From assembly GCF_029962835.1 (NCBI RefSeq), contig NC_080577.1, forward strand, positions 620,001-684,000: a DNA stretch of 64,000 nucleotides, written 5' to 3'. The stretch is from Magnolia sinica (taxonomy: Eukaryota > Streptophyta > Magnoliopsida > Magnoliales > Magnoliaceae). Below, in pieces: positions 46,960 through 58,299 of this stretch (within the stretch, counting starts at the first letter, position 1; the number at the start of each line of letters is the position of its first letter). Position numbers and translations under genes: made by a program. Below the pieces are notes generated by a model. That model had not been told where the DNA came from. It saw only the letters and a list, made by a program, of their open reading frames with translations, and did not search any database.

Positions 46960-47895
46960 TGGTCCATAATAAAGGAGGCTCTCTCTTGCTATCCATATTA
47001 AAGCACTCCCCATACGATGAATTGTCCACATTGAAGATGGGCCCCATATGATGGATAACCCCAGATAAATATGGGCCCACATAATAAATGATCCACATTA
47101 AAAGTTGGCCACTAATGATAAACAACCCACATCCAAAGGTTGTCCGTGTCCATCATATGAATGCCCATAACCATAGCTCAAGTGGTAGATTGAGTGAAAG
47201 ATACCTCGTTTCAACAATGAGGTCTTGGTATTGATTCCTTAGAGGGGGTGGCTAACAGTGAAGTGTGAATTGATCACCGTGAGTGTACTAACAAGCTAAC
47301 AAAAAAGAAAAAGAAAGCTAGTACAATGGATGACCCATTTCAAAGGTGGAGGCTACACAATGGACTGACAACATAAAAATAGGGCTCTGCATGAAAGGCA
47401 ATGGGCATTGAAGTTGGCCCCTAGATGGATGGCCCATATTGAGATAGCCCCACATGATGGGCAGTCCACATCAAAGGTCAGCCCTAATGATGAATGGCCC
47501 ACATCTAGGCTGAGCCCATGTGATGGGCAACCGATGTTGAAGGTGGGGCCCACATGATGGACAATCCACATCAATGGTCGGACCTAATGATGAGTGGCCC
47601 ATATCCAAGGTGGGCCCCACATGATGGACATCCCACACCAAAGGTGGGGCTCACATGATGGATAGTCCACATGATGGGCAATAATGTTGATAGTGGGCTC
47701 CACATGATAGATGACCAACATCAAAGGTGTGCCCTACATAAAAAATTGTGCACATTAAAGGCTGGCCTCTAATGATGAATGATCCACACCCAAGGTGGGC
47801 CCCGCATGATGGACAACTCACATCAAAGGTAGGGCCCACACAACGAATGATTCACATCAAAGGTTGGCCCCACTTGATGGATGATGGATGTGAAG
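46960..47895. repeat. About 35-bp degenerate minisatellite
   Basis: Roughly two dozen imperfect units of the type GGTGGGCCCCACATGATGGA followed by CATCCACATCAAA. Units differ by point changes and small deletions. The array is interrupted by a SINE at 47165-47318. The minus-strand frames through it (Gly-Pro, His and Cys rich) are repeat artefacts. Confidence 0.88.
47165..47318 (+). mobile_element. tRNA-derived SINE inserted in the minisatellite
   Basis: It has the same structure as the copy at 7427-7570: CTCAAGTGGTAGATTGAG, ACCTCGTTTCAACA, GGTATTGATTCC, ACTAACAAGCTAAC and an A-rich tail. It splits the 35-bp minisatellite into two blocks, so it inserted after the array had formed. Confidence 0.78.
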
Positions 47896-47899
47896 GGAA

Positions 47900-48815
47900 C
47901 CAAATAGATTTAAGGGATAATTACATGTGATATTGGAAACAAAACATGCTTTTATACTTTTTGATAGACAAGTATATTGTTTATAATAAATGTATTATTT
48001 ATATTTATAAAATATATTTATTTGTTGAATAAATAGGAGCCCAGATAAGCTACTTATAAGTAACTTATCTAAAGTTGGGTTCTTACTTATGCCTTGGTGG
48101 TAGACTTACAAGAGTTTCAACACAAGGCAGAGGCTTGAGTACCCATTGTAGTGAAATTCTAATGTAGCGTGCATACATAGTGTATGAGTGTGTTAGTAAA
48201 GATAAAAAAAACAATGTAAAGTAACTTAATATCCAAATGTCCCTTCAATGCCTAACCTGACCCATTGCTGAGAATACTATATCAAATGGCTTGAAAGGGC
48301 AGTCATTCAAGAACACAACAATGGAGATGAGAACACATTCCACACGAGGAAAATTAAGCAGTGAAACCTACTTTCTGCGAGTACTTCAGCGGTGAAAACC
48401 ATGTATCCAAAATAAATAAAAGAAACATAGATGAATGACCCTTTTTCCTCAACCGTACTTGAATAATATCAGAACGACGTAGAAACCTCTCCCTCTTTCA
48501 TACAAGGTTTCACTTTATTTATAAAATCCAAATGCTTAATGGCTTCAAACAATAAGATCCGATCCTACTCTAGCCTAATGTGTAATCCAGTTATTTTCAT
48601 ACACATCATCAAAAAAATGATCACAATTTAATCAAAGAGAATTAGAATTATATAATCTTAAGCTCATTAAAAAGCTAACTTAATTGCTTTCAAGCGAAAT
48701 CAATTTCACATTGTTCTAATATCATTGAACATCTCAAGAAATGAAGTCTGATATAAGTGACCACAATAATGACTGAGTTGTCCCTAAAAAACTAAGAATT
48801 AAAAGAAAATGGGGC
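47900..48815. other. Intergenic; diverged SINE-like piece at 48085-48215
   Basis: Near 48095 GCCTTGGTGGTAGACTTAC is followed by GTTTCAACACAAGGCAG and, later, GTGTGTTAGTAAAGATAAAA. This resembles a second SINE subfamily. Nothing else is recognised. Confidence 0.35.
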
Positions 48816-48819
48816 AATT

Positions 48820-48935
48820 TTTTTTTTTATAGACACCCACTCACATCCCACATGCAACCATACACTCGCACCACTAGTTTTCACCCCGATGGATGCTCAA
48901 AGCCATGACCTTGTGTTGAAACTTCCGTGAGTCTA
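48820..48935 (-). mobile_element. SINE fragment, second subfamily
   Basis: Poly-T on the plus strand precedes TATAGACACCCACTCACATC. The far end has ATGACCTTGTGTTGAAACTT, shared with the piece near 48110 in the other orientation. Partial. Confidence 0.4.
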
Positions 48936-48939
48936 AGAA

Positions 48940-49527
48940 AAAAAGGACAATCGGGCCCATGATTAGTGGGTTGATGTGATCCAAGGGGATCAAAGACACG
49001 AAGCCTCGAGAGATGCATAAAAAATCTAAGCCTTTCAACAGTTCGGTCACAAGTCATGTCAAAAATAATGGTGGGAATTGGCTAGGGCCCAGATACTACT
49101 TATTAAGTATCATGAGAGTTTTTCAATAAAATAGAATAAAATTTTGAGTAAATATGGATAAATTAGGTTTCTATACTCATGCATGCGTACGTTTACTTGC
49201 CGCACACGTGTACAAGATATCAGCTGTGCATAAAGTGGATTCCACCATGCAAGATATCTAGCACAAGAATGAGGCCGGTCCATTCATAACGATGGACACT
49301 CCTATATGAAAACACCAGATTAGTTCAAAAGATTCTGCCAATGATCAATATTCAACGTGCATACGTGGCCCCGCCGACTCCTTCAACAGAACGTTTTGAC
49401 AGCGAGGCCCACGTTATGAAAGGTCAGATATCACCGCTGGAAAGGTGCATGTGAGGGCCAACAAACATCCCCTCTTAAAAGGTGCAAGGCACGTGGATGC
49501 CACCTTTTCAAGTCATTCATCAGAAGC

Positions 49528-49570
<43 letters not shown>

Positions 49571-49785
49571 AAAGCTTCGTATAACAGTTGCTGACATGGC
49601 TTTAGTGGACAAAATAACGGATACTTTTGTCACTCTTCCTGTTTCTGAATCTACCACTTAAAGAAAATACGAGTATTTGCTCATCCATGACTAATCACTT
49701 TCAAACGCCTGCACCGCATTGAGTCGTACACTCTGTTTTTAGCCCTTGGATATGTTCAACAAGGACGTGGATTGCCTCCGACACC
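48940..49785. other. Intergenic with (CT)n microsatellite
   Basis: A (CT)n run lies at 49527-49567. No gene is seen. Confidence 0.4.
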
Positions 49786-49789
49786 CTAC

Positions 49790-50165
49790 TGCAAGAAGTT
49801 CCCTATGTTTGTAAGAATCCATGCTGTTCATCCGTTTCTATGCCTCATGTTGGGACCTGAGAGTCTGAGACCAAAAATAAAATAGTTCGAAAACTCAAGT
49901 AGCCACACAACAGGAAATTTTGGGGCCAGAAATACTTAACGTTTAAACATTCCCAACGGTCTACCTTGATGTACCATCCAAACTGCTCATAAGGTCAATC
50001 GCATTGGGATGATTTGAAAAGATGAAGGTATTAGCCTGATATAAAAAAAACTTCTGTAGCCCTTCAAATGTTTCAACGGTGGGTGTTCAATACTACTATT
50101 TTCTATGGTGCGGCCCACTTGAGTTTTGGATCTACTTCATTTTTTGGCACAGTAAATTTCTCACA
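49790..50165. repeat. CCGTCCATCC element copy
   Basis: Landmarks: CATGCTGTTCATCCGTTTCT, AACTCAAGTAGCCACAC, TTTCAACGGTGGGTGTTCAA and CGGCCCACTTGAGTTTTGGA. Diverged. Confidence 0.45.
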
Positions 50166-50169
50166 AACA

Positions 50170-51580
50170 TCATGCTACACCTTGGCTAGCTAGGTGGAGT
50201 ATGGAATCAGCGGAGAGATTTTTGGCGTGTTAAACAAGGAAAGGAGATATTTTATGAGAAATTGGTATTAAAGAGAGAGAGTGTTCACTGACACTCTTTT
50301 ATTGTAATAACTCTAATTACAAAGATAAGTTGTACTGAAGGAACACCCAAATATGAATACAAAATTCACACTTTCTAAATTGATGCATTTAATGCATCAC
50401 GGGCCCAAATCGCATACAGTTTTTTGTAATTGCCAGTGCTTATAGATGATCAGTTGTTATGTTCACTAACTAGAGGAGGGAAATGGGCGTGCTGGCTTGG
50501 GCCCTAACCTAACTCAGATCAATCTGTGTTGGATTTGGGTTGAGCCTAGGCTTGGCCGGCCTAAAAATGTAGATTTGATATAAATATTTCGGCAACCTGG
50601 TGAGTAGGTAAGACTAATTTTCTCACAGTCAGTGTTCCTTCCTGATGAATGCACACGATCCTATGCATATTTCACATTTTCCATTTGCAATGACGCAGTT
50701 GATTTATCTCATGCGAGCAATATATATATATATATATATGTGAGGGTGTGTGTGTGCACGCACGCTCTTTAGCATGGAATCAATGGTGTTCAAACATGGC
50801 CTAAAAAATATTTTGGAATCCATGGCTTCCAAACATGAGACTTGTTGTATTATGCAGAAATCTAGAAGTGAGATAACAGCTGATGTCAAACATGGACTTG
50901 AAAAAATAAAATAAAATCAGGACCCACTATGTCATTTCCCACTTTTGAGACGCCTAAGAAAATGAGAAGAGATAAAAGTATTTTAAAAAAAAATAATAAA
51001 ATTAAATATATAAAAAAAAAAAAAAAATTAATTTTTTAAAAAAAGACGTACAGTTGGGGGTAGTGGAAATATTCTTGGAACAATGTATGGCCCGCCCATA
51101 CTCAGTGATAAGAAGAAAGGATGGAAAGTTGAGCAGTGGAATCATCCCATATGTTTGTCACGGGGTATAGGGCACTCATCACAAAGTACACGGTGGTTGG
51201 GCCATGTTTTTCACTATGGTCTGTGCACCTAGAGCTTACAAGTTCCCACCTGAATTATGACACTTGAACGGGTCCAATGTGTCCTGATTCCTGGTCGCTG
51301 CACGGAAAAGCAGTGGGCTGTCGGCAGTCACTGGTTGGAGCCCACCTCTCTCCTTGGTCAGATTATTTAAATCTGATGCTACCCAATCAATTGCACTTCT
51401 TTTATTTTTCCATAACAATGTCCATGGACTATTTTCTTTGAAATAGATTGCATGGTAACCCTCTCAACATGCTTTCGTTAAAGATTGAGCTTCTGCAAAG
51501 TATGTTTGAAAGTTGTTCAGTAAAGTACAAAACGGGAGCCTCATTTCTTAAAAAAAAGAAGCAAGTGGTGCAATCAAATC
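50170..51580. other. Intergenic, no gene seen
   Basis: Has a (TA)n/(TG)n run at about 50728-50756 and A-rich runs at 50980-51045. The short frames have no recognised domains. Confidence 0.35.
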
Positions 51581-51584
51581 CCAC

Positions 51585-51894
51585 TATTTCTTTTTTTTTT
51601 TTATACACACACCTACACCTCACACAATCACACGCACACCCAAGACACATGAGCACTTAATCTCACGATCTTAGTGTTAAAACATGTTGTTAGTCAAAGA
51701 TAAAGTTCTTACAAAGTATGTTTGAAAGTTCTTCAGTCAAATGCAAAGCCAAAGTCCCATCTCTGAATGTAGCATGTGGCACAACCAAATCTTACTATAT
51801 TTTTTTTACACACACCCAAGCCACATAAGCACTTAATCTCATGATCGAAGTCTTAAAATAGAATATGTTTACCGCTGAGCCATAGTGCTGGACC
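51585..51894 (-). mobile_element. Two SINE-like fragments side by side
   Basis: Pieces at about 51585-51700 and 51797-51894 both run poly-T, ACACACACC, a CACATGAGCACTTAATCTCA-type block and GTCTTAAAAT. The second ends with a good A-box-like GCACTATGGCTCAGCGG on the minus strand. The intervening ACAAAGTATGTTTGAAAGTT is itself repeated (about 51497 and 51712), which points to a local duplication. Confidence 0.5.
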
Positions 51895-52332
51895 CAAATC
51901 CTGCCACGTTGGTCACCAGGCAATCACTAGTAAATACACATCCATTTTTTCCTCCTTGGCCAAACCACCTCCTAAGGGCAGAGGATAGACAAGAGGGTTC
52001 AAGTCGAGGTCATTTCCCAAGCAAGGATACGTCCCTTGGTCTAATGAGAACAAGACTAATTCGGCATCTTGCCCACCAAGCAACATTATTTGGGAAAAGT
52101 TTCGGTACCCTAGCAGCATATTGTGGTCCATACACCAACTCTTAAGGAATTGTACACATGGGCTACAACTAGCCTATATCAAACCGTCCAAATGTGAGCT
52201 TCACTGAGGATGGACCATTAACCAATTAGCTGATACTTATTTGATTATCTAACTAGTCTATTAGTGGACATTTATTAGTGGATGGTTGAAATGAAAATTG
52301 GCAAGCTGCCTTAATTCAACAAACAAGCGATC

Positions 52333-52363
<31 letters not shown>

Positions 52364-53810
52364 TTGTTTTTTTCCAGGTTTGGAGATATAGCACCCTTTA
52401 TTTTAATCTATGTGCCAAATATCAGCCTCCCTTGTAAGTATTATAAGAAAAACGCCTCGCTTTTCCATATATGGCCGAAAGCCACGGGTAGTTAATTTCC
52501 ATAGCCCAATCATGAGATGACTGTATCATATATTCATATTCAACTATTGACTGTAAAAAATTATCCATGTTCTTGATAAAGAATATAAAATTGATATTTT
52601 GTCTTTAAATTACAGGTGATTGTCAAATGCTATGTGATTCCAATTTCCAAGATTGGGCCATTGTGGCACACATACAAAGTGTGACAAATCAGTGTTGACA
52701 CATGAAAGCAAGATTCAGAGTACTGCTTTCAGACAGTCTAGACCATCAATTGCTACTCATCTGCTCACTCGGGCTGAGTCGGCAAATGCATGCAAGATAC
52801 GAACTTTTCATAGTCACATGTGGGTCTTGGCACTGTCAGATGACTGGGACTGTCAAATGGTTAGGGAGAGATCCAAACTGCTTTCAATATTGTGGCCCTG
52901 ATCACCATTGTCAGATAGTCCTCTGTTTATAATTCGTTTGGCTCTTGGAAACATGGGCCATGCAACGCCCCTTTTATGACTCACTTATATATTGCCAACA
53001 TGGGAGGCCATTCACTTTAAGCAGTGGTCCAGGAAGATGCAGGAGAATGTAAAAGAGAGATTAGGTGAAATGTCATTTCACATCAATTAGTAAAGTAAAA
53101 CGTCATTATAAAGAATGGTTTATCAACCTAATCATATTTACCTTTTTTTGTCCCAAAAAGTAATGATAGGATGCTTCTCAACACATTATGAAAAGATTTG
53201 GAGGTATACGTTGTGTATCTCAAGGTTTCTTGTATCAATTAAACTCTTCTGATGTTGAATATAGAATGTGGGATATTTTTATTTTGGGCTATCCCATTTG
53301 ATAATCACAACTATCACCTGGTAGTGGCCTATTCATGATACTGCTCATTATGAAGGACCATGCAACCATGTGGTACTCATCCAATGCTTAATAACCTCCA
53401 CCCAATCCAAATCTTGATCAAATCATGCCCCGAAACCACTAGATGGATCATAGAGAGAGAATTTCATTGGTCTAATACTCAAAACCATTTGATAGGTGGT
53501 TAATTTGCCAACAGTTGAAATATTCCAATCAAGGATATCTATGTTTCCCCATCCAAGGTGTGGCCCATAATATAAATGGTTTGGATCATTTAGAGAAAGG
53601 ATAAAGTCCCTATTGCAATGCCTGGGGATTTATTCTAGCAAACCTATCTAGTAACGTGCGGTTGAGATAAGATAGGCAAATTATAAATGATTAGACAACG
53701 TGCAGTCCCACATTCCCACACACATACGTACTTTAACACCTGAGTATTGAAAGGCACAGGGTGTGAAATCGGATTGCCCACTGAGTTAGTACGCTCTTAT
53801 CGTATTGAGT
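51895..53810. other. Intergenic, no gene seen
   Basis: Contains a (CTT)n then poly-T run at 52335-52372. The frames at 51885 and 52653-52932 have no recognised domains. Confidence 0.35.
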
Positions 53811-53814
53811 AAAC

Positions 53815-54510
53815 TCAATTGGGCCCACCGTGAATGCATGTGGTTTATCCACGCCGTCCATTCATTTTTGCAGATCATTTTATAGGTTCAACACAAAATT
53901 GATGTATATACAATGCTCAAGTGGGCCATACCACTAGAAAAACTAATATTAGTCCACTAATGGAGCACATCACACTTCTGTGTGAAATATGAACCTTTCA
54001 AATTAAAGATACATGTGTCACGCACTTGATGAGTGCAATCATGTTTTAGGTCTATGACATGTTCATAACGTCCACTACCTGATGAATGGACCTGCATCCT
54101 ATCAAAATCCCATTTGAATGGCACCAAAGCGTATTTTACAGTCTTTACAAACTAGATTTTATGAAGAACGGTTGTCAGCCACATCTAATATATAAGAGAT
54201 ACCAGGAGTCTCTCTCTCCCTCACTTTCTCTAGTTCGAGACCCAATATAATGTGTGTCGTATATCCACACCATCAACTAGATGCAATCTTCCATGGTGGG
54301 ATATGGACCAAAAAATCAACCCATTTCATGCCTCAGTTGAGCCACACTGTAGACAACAATTAAGAGTGGACGCACACCCATTGAAACTTTCCTGATGGTT
54401 TATATTCTACTGATATGTGGTTTAGACATCCAACCCATCCTCCATGTGTCACACTTGTATGAGGGTCACACTCAATTTTGGGCCATTAAAAAATTCAGGT
54501 GAGCCACATC
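53815..54510. repeat. Two partial CCGTCCATCC element copies
   Basis: The first has TGGGCCCACCGTGAATGC, CACGCCGTCCATTCATTTTT and CTCAAGTGGGCCATACCAC. The second (from about 54235) has ATAATGTGTGTCGTATATCC and CACACCATCAACTAG, then GAAACTTTCCTGATGG. Confidence 0.5.
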
Positions 54511-54514
54511 AAGT

Positions 54515-54587
54515 GATTTTAGATATTTTAGGCATGATTGTACATGATTTTAAATTCTATGGCTACATGTGTTTTGAATATGACTGT

Positions 54588-54621
<34 letters not shown>

Positions 54622-55900
54622 TTCTCTCAACCCACCAAACCTCATGGTAATTTCCCATGATCTGGACCGCATACTACCACATAAGTATGTGTGTGCGCGC
54701 GCGCGCATGACCTGGCCTCAAACCTGTTACCTCAATGTTGAAATGCACCCCCTCTACAGTTGGAATGTTAATAGGAGTATTTCTTATTTGTCCCCACCCC
54801 ACAGGTAATCTATTCAATGAATATATAACATGATAAATTCTCGTGCAATTGAAGCCATTGGAATTTTAGAAAATCCTAATCACCTATTCGGCAGGCATTC
54901 TCAAACGAAAAAATATATTTATTTTTTTTGAAGCAAAAAATAATAAATGTTGAAAATTAGTTTTAAAAATGTTATTTTATTTATGTAAATGCTTTATAGA
55001 TGGCATTATTATTAGTATTTTTTTTTTTTACATATTGTTTCAATGTTATTATTAGGAAAAAAAAAAGTTTATGAAATGATGCAACATAATATATTATTGA
55101 TATAAATTACCTTTGTAAGATATCTTCTTTTTTCTCGACTCATCATCTCAAAATGGAAATCATAGGTAAATCCCTCTTCATGGACAATCCAAATTTGTGA
55201 TTGGAGCATATCATAATCAATATGAATTGTTCATTTTTTCTGTCCACTAATTGGATGGTAAAATTATCCAATCAAAAGGGTTCCAAAGCCAAAGTTGGAC
55301 CTACCTTATGAAAATTTTATTTCAATAATTGGTCTTCTATTATAATTAAATATGAGCCATCAATTTTAAATCAATGATATGAAACATTAATTTTAATTCA
55401 ATAATAGTCATCATATTAAAGATATTTTCAAAAAGTATCATTAATAAAAGGTGGGGCCCACATAGTGATAGTTTGGATTAGTAGCTGGACATATCTGATA
55501 TAATAATGTGGGCCTTCCATTTTCCTGGCTTTATCTATATATTCTTAAATGCAAGTTCCCGTCCTCTTACATATGATGTAATTTTGCACATTTCAATAGA
55601 GCTTAAGGTGTTTTTATCCATTTTTTTTAAAATAAAAAAATAAAATTCACAATGACAAACTTTCCCAATTTGGAAAAATATAATAAGATCACCTAAAAAT
55701 CTAAGCTTCAACTTACCTTTTGAAAATTGCAATGGCCCATGAGAAATTGAAAAGTATGGGAACCCAATGTAATCCTTGAACTAACAAGATTTAAGTAGCT
55801 ACAATTCAGTTTTAAAATGCAATAATCTGTTTATTTTGGTGTTTTAGAAAGAACATAAATTCATAAAATTATATATAATAGTAATTTTAATTTATATTAA
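54515..55900. other. AT-rich intergenic sequence
   Basis: Includes a poly-A run (54594-54621) and a (GC)n tract (54693-54707). No gene is seen before the tRNA. Confidence 0.4.
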
Positions 55901-55907
55901 CGTGCAA

Positions 55908-55991
55908 GTCAGGATGGCCGAGTGGTCTAAGGCGCCAGACTCAAGTTCTGGTCTTCGAGAGAGGGCGTGGGTTCAAATCCCACTTCTGACA
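55908..55991 (+). tRNA. trnL-CAA: tRNA-Leu (anticodon CAA), nuclear
   Basis: A full cloverleaf can be drawn. The acceptor stem is GTCAGGA with TTCTGAC (one G-T pair). The D arm holds TGGCCGAGTGGTCTAAGG (A box). The anticodon stem CCAGA/TCTGG encloses loop CTCAAGT with anticodon CAA. A long variable arm typical of leucine tRNAs follows. The T arm is GTGGG TTCAAAT CCCAC (B box). The discriminator is A, and CCA is not encoded, as expected for a nuclear gene. A T5 run at 56000-56004 should stop RNA polymerase III. There is no intron. It looks functional. Confidence 0.97.
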
Positions 55992-55999
55992 AATTATTA

Positions 56000-56004
56000 T
56001 TTTT
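56000..56004 (+). terminator. Pol III terminator of the tRNA-Leu gene
   Basis: A run of five T begins nine bases after the discriminator base. Confidence 0.7.
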
Positions 56005-56009
56005 CTCCT

Positions 56010-57042
56010 CTATGCCCAGATAACAGAGGATCTGGACTCATTATTAAATCGTACTTATTTTCTCATGCAGACCATGCGCGTGCGAGATCTGGGCCATTCA
56101 TGGGAGGGATTGGATATCGAGCACACACGACACAGCCCAGGGCCACTTTAATTTGGTGGTACCATCACCTCTCAGTTCAAAGGAATCACAAAAAAAAAAA
56201 AAAATCAAATTTCATGTCTTCTAGTATTGGTAAAAAGCAGGAACGTGCAATTACACTTGTCAAACATTAAAAAATAGGGGGTTGGCAATGGGTCTGTAGG
56301 CCCAAACCATTTTTGAGGTGGGCTCAGGACAAGCTAATTTGGGCAGGTGAGGGCATGGGTTGAGACTTACCCGAGACGACCTAACCAACCCGCCCACATG
56401 GGTTGTCAATGGGTTGGGCCAGATGACCTGACCTGACCCAACACCCGATACAAGATAAAGAAGAAAAGTATAGATAATATTTTTGTACGTATGCATGAAT
56501 CTATTGTCTGATCTAGGTTGTGCATGGCCTTAGTATCCCATTCCATTCTTAAACCTCAGTTGGGTCATGGCTGGTTTGACGGGTCAGTTTAGCCCAACCC
56601 ATTTACAATTAAATGGGTCGGGTTAGTGGTGAGTATAAAGGTGATGATGGTTTGTGGATCGTGTTTGGGAAAATATTCTTATCCATTTAATAAATGGGTT
56701 GCTGTTGGGAACCTAGACATTGCCACCCCTACCATCCACACACATTGTAGTTTTATGCTACAATCAAGACCGTCAGTATCCTTGACTCATTCTTGATTGA
56801 TCATAGCCCAAACATTACACTGATCCATTGATTTTAACCATCTGATTTTATCTTCTGAACTTGGACTACTTGTTTCTCTTTTCTTAACCATACATTTGAT
56901 AACCACCAATCACATGGTTCGGATAACGTGATTTTCAAGCTATCCTCCATCCCTAATGTACGCCACAATAAGGGGTCTAGATAGTGGTACACGTGTACCA
57001 ATGCTTTGGTAGTATGAGTCGCCACCATTTTTGGAAGTGGTG

Positions 57043-57089
<47 letters not shown>

Positions 57090-57200
57090 GCATTAGAATC
57101 TAGAGTCTCGTTTGGTGATGGAAACCGTTTATAAACGATGGGTCCCATATTAACCTTTTTATTAATGGCACAAGAATGATAATTAAGAAGATGTCCGATA
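56010..57200. other. Intergenic with GGGTTGG-type repeats and (GT)n
   Basis: The stretch 56290-56460 is rich in words such as GGGTTGTCAATGGGTTGGGC, likely hAT-type repeat remains. A (GT)n microsatellite lies at 57043-57087. Confidence 0.45.
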
Positions 57201-57205
57201 TTTAA

Positions 57206-57460
57206 AGCTAGGGCTGTCAATGGACCGGTCTGAAATACCCCATTTTAACTTTTGTTCTAACCCAAACTCTACATTGTAGGGGTGGCAATGGGTCAAGCCA
57301 AGCTGGATCAGACTCAGGCTTGAGCTGAAAAAGTAGCCCATTTTGATTAATGGGCCGGCTTAGGCAAGCTTAGAGGATTGAGCAGCATGAATTGCAGCCG
57401 GGCCCAGCACAGCCCGTTGAGAGGTGTACTAGGAATATTCAATTAAGAGCCCCTGTGAAT
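57206..57460. repeat. hAT-like repeat scraps
   Basis: GGGCTGTCAATGGACCGG and then GTAGGGGTGGCAATGGGTC are typical openings of small plant hAT-type repeats. The region is GGGC-rich. The partner ends are uncertain. Confidence 0.35.
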
Positions 57461-57797
57461 CTGTGTCGGGCTGAAGCGGAACACATGCATGTGAGAAATT
57501 CCATTAGACGTCACAGGTGTCAAAAATCCATGCCATTCATCAAATAGTTCGCAATGTCAACATTCTATGAACCAAAAATAAAGGTGGTCCATTGATCATG
57601 AAGGTCAAACTTGCATGAACTCTATTTTCTATCTAAGCCATACTTTTACATTTACATCATGTGTACTAATCAAAACTCCCACAACGCGCACACACATGTA
57701 GTGCATATAAGGTTGGGTTGGGATTAAGTCGGGTTACCCAAGGCCTCAACACCAACCCTAACCCAACCTGGGTCTCTTGAACCTCGACTCAAGAATT

Positions 57798-58262
57798 TTA
57801 AACCCAAACCCAATCCGAGTTTAAGGGCCTTAACCTAATGACACAGAAACATAAGCCATCGAGAGTCTGAATCTCATCGTGAAAAAACCAAAGAAATAAA
57901 GGGTGTGTCATGTTGGCTGTAACAGCGACAAAGGGCCAACCGAGCGACACAGGCCATATGATAAGGTGATGGTCCCCACCCTCAGGCTTCAGCCTAAGTA
58001 AGCCAATCTCCGTAGAAAGAGAAAGAAAGAGGTGGTGATGAACGTAGCCATGGTTCCTTAGAAATAAAAGAAACATCCCAAAAGAAAAAAAACAACAAAA
58101 CAAAACAAGTAGATCAATAGATAGGGACAATGCTACCGGGCCTATGCCGCATCCCTGTCTTTGTTCCCCTCTTCTGCTTCTTCCCATGTGCCCATTTTTC
58201 TCATACATTTGCCTGCATTTCAACTTCCTACTCTTTAGGAAGAGCACGTTTGGTTGCACCAA
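57798..58262 (-). other. Unidentified 154-codon open frame
   Basis: An uninterrupted frame with a hydrophobic stretch (LSIDLLVLFCCFFSFGMFLL, about residues 48-67). No family is recognised. Its start codon lies inside a palindromic MITE-like repeat (58243-58296) and its composition is not typical of conserved proteins. Probably a chance frame. Confidence 0.15.
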
Positions 58263-58296
58263 ATATCATGATATTTTGTGCAACCAAACGCACCCC
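58243..58296. repeat. Short near-perfect palindrome (MITE-like)
   Basis: ACGTTTGGTTGCACCAAATA runs into a self-complementary centre ATATCATGATAT and back through TTGTGCAACCAAACGCACC. The GTTTGGTTGCAC ends resemble tiny plant MITEs reduced to their inverted repeats. Confidence 0.7.
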
Positions 58297-58299
58297 AAA

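Noticed and set aside
47353-47839. Gly/His/Cys-rich minus-strand frames
   Set aside because: They are translations of the 35-bp minisatellite and not conserved proteins.
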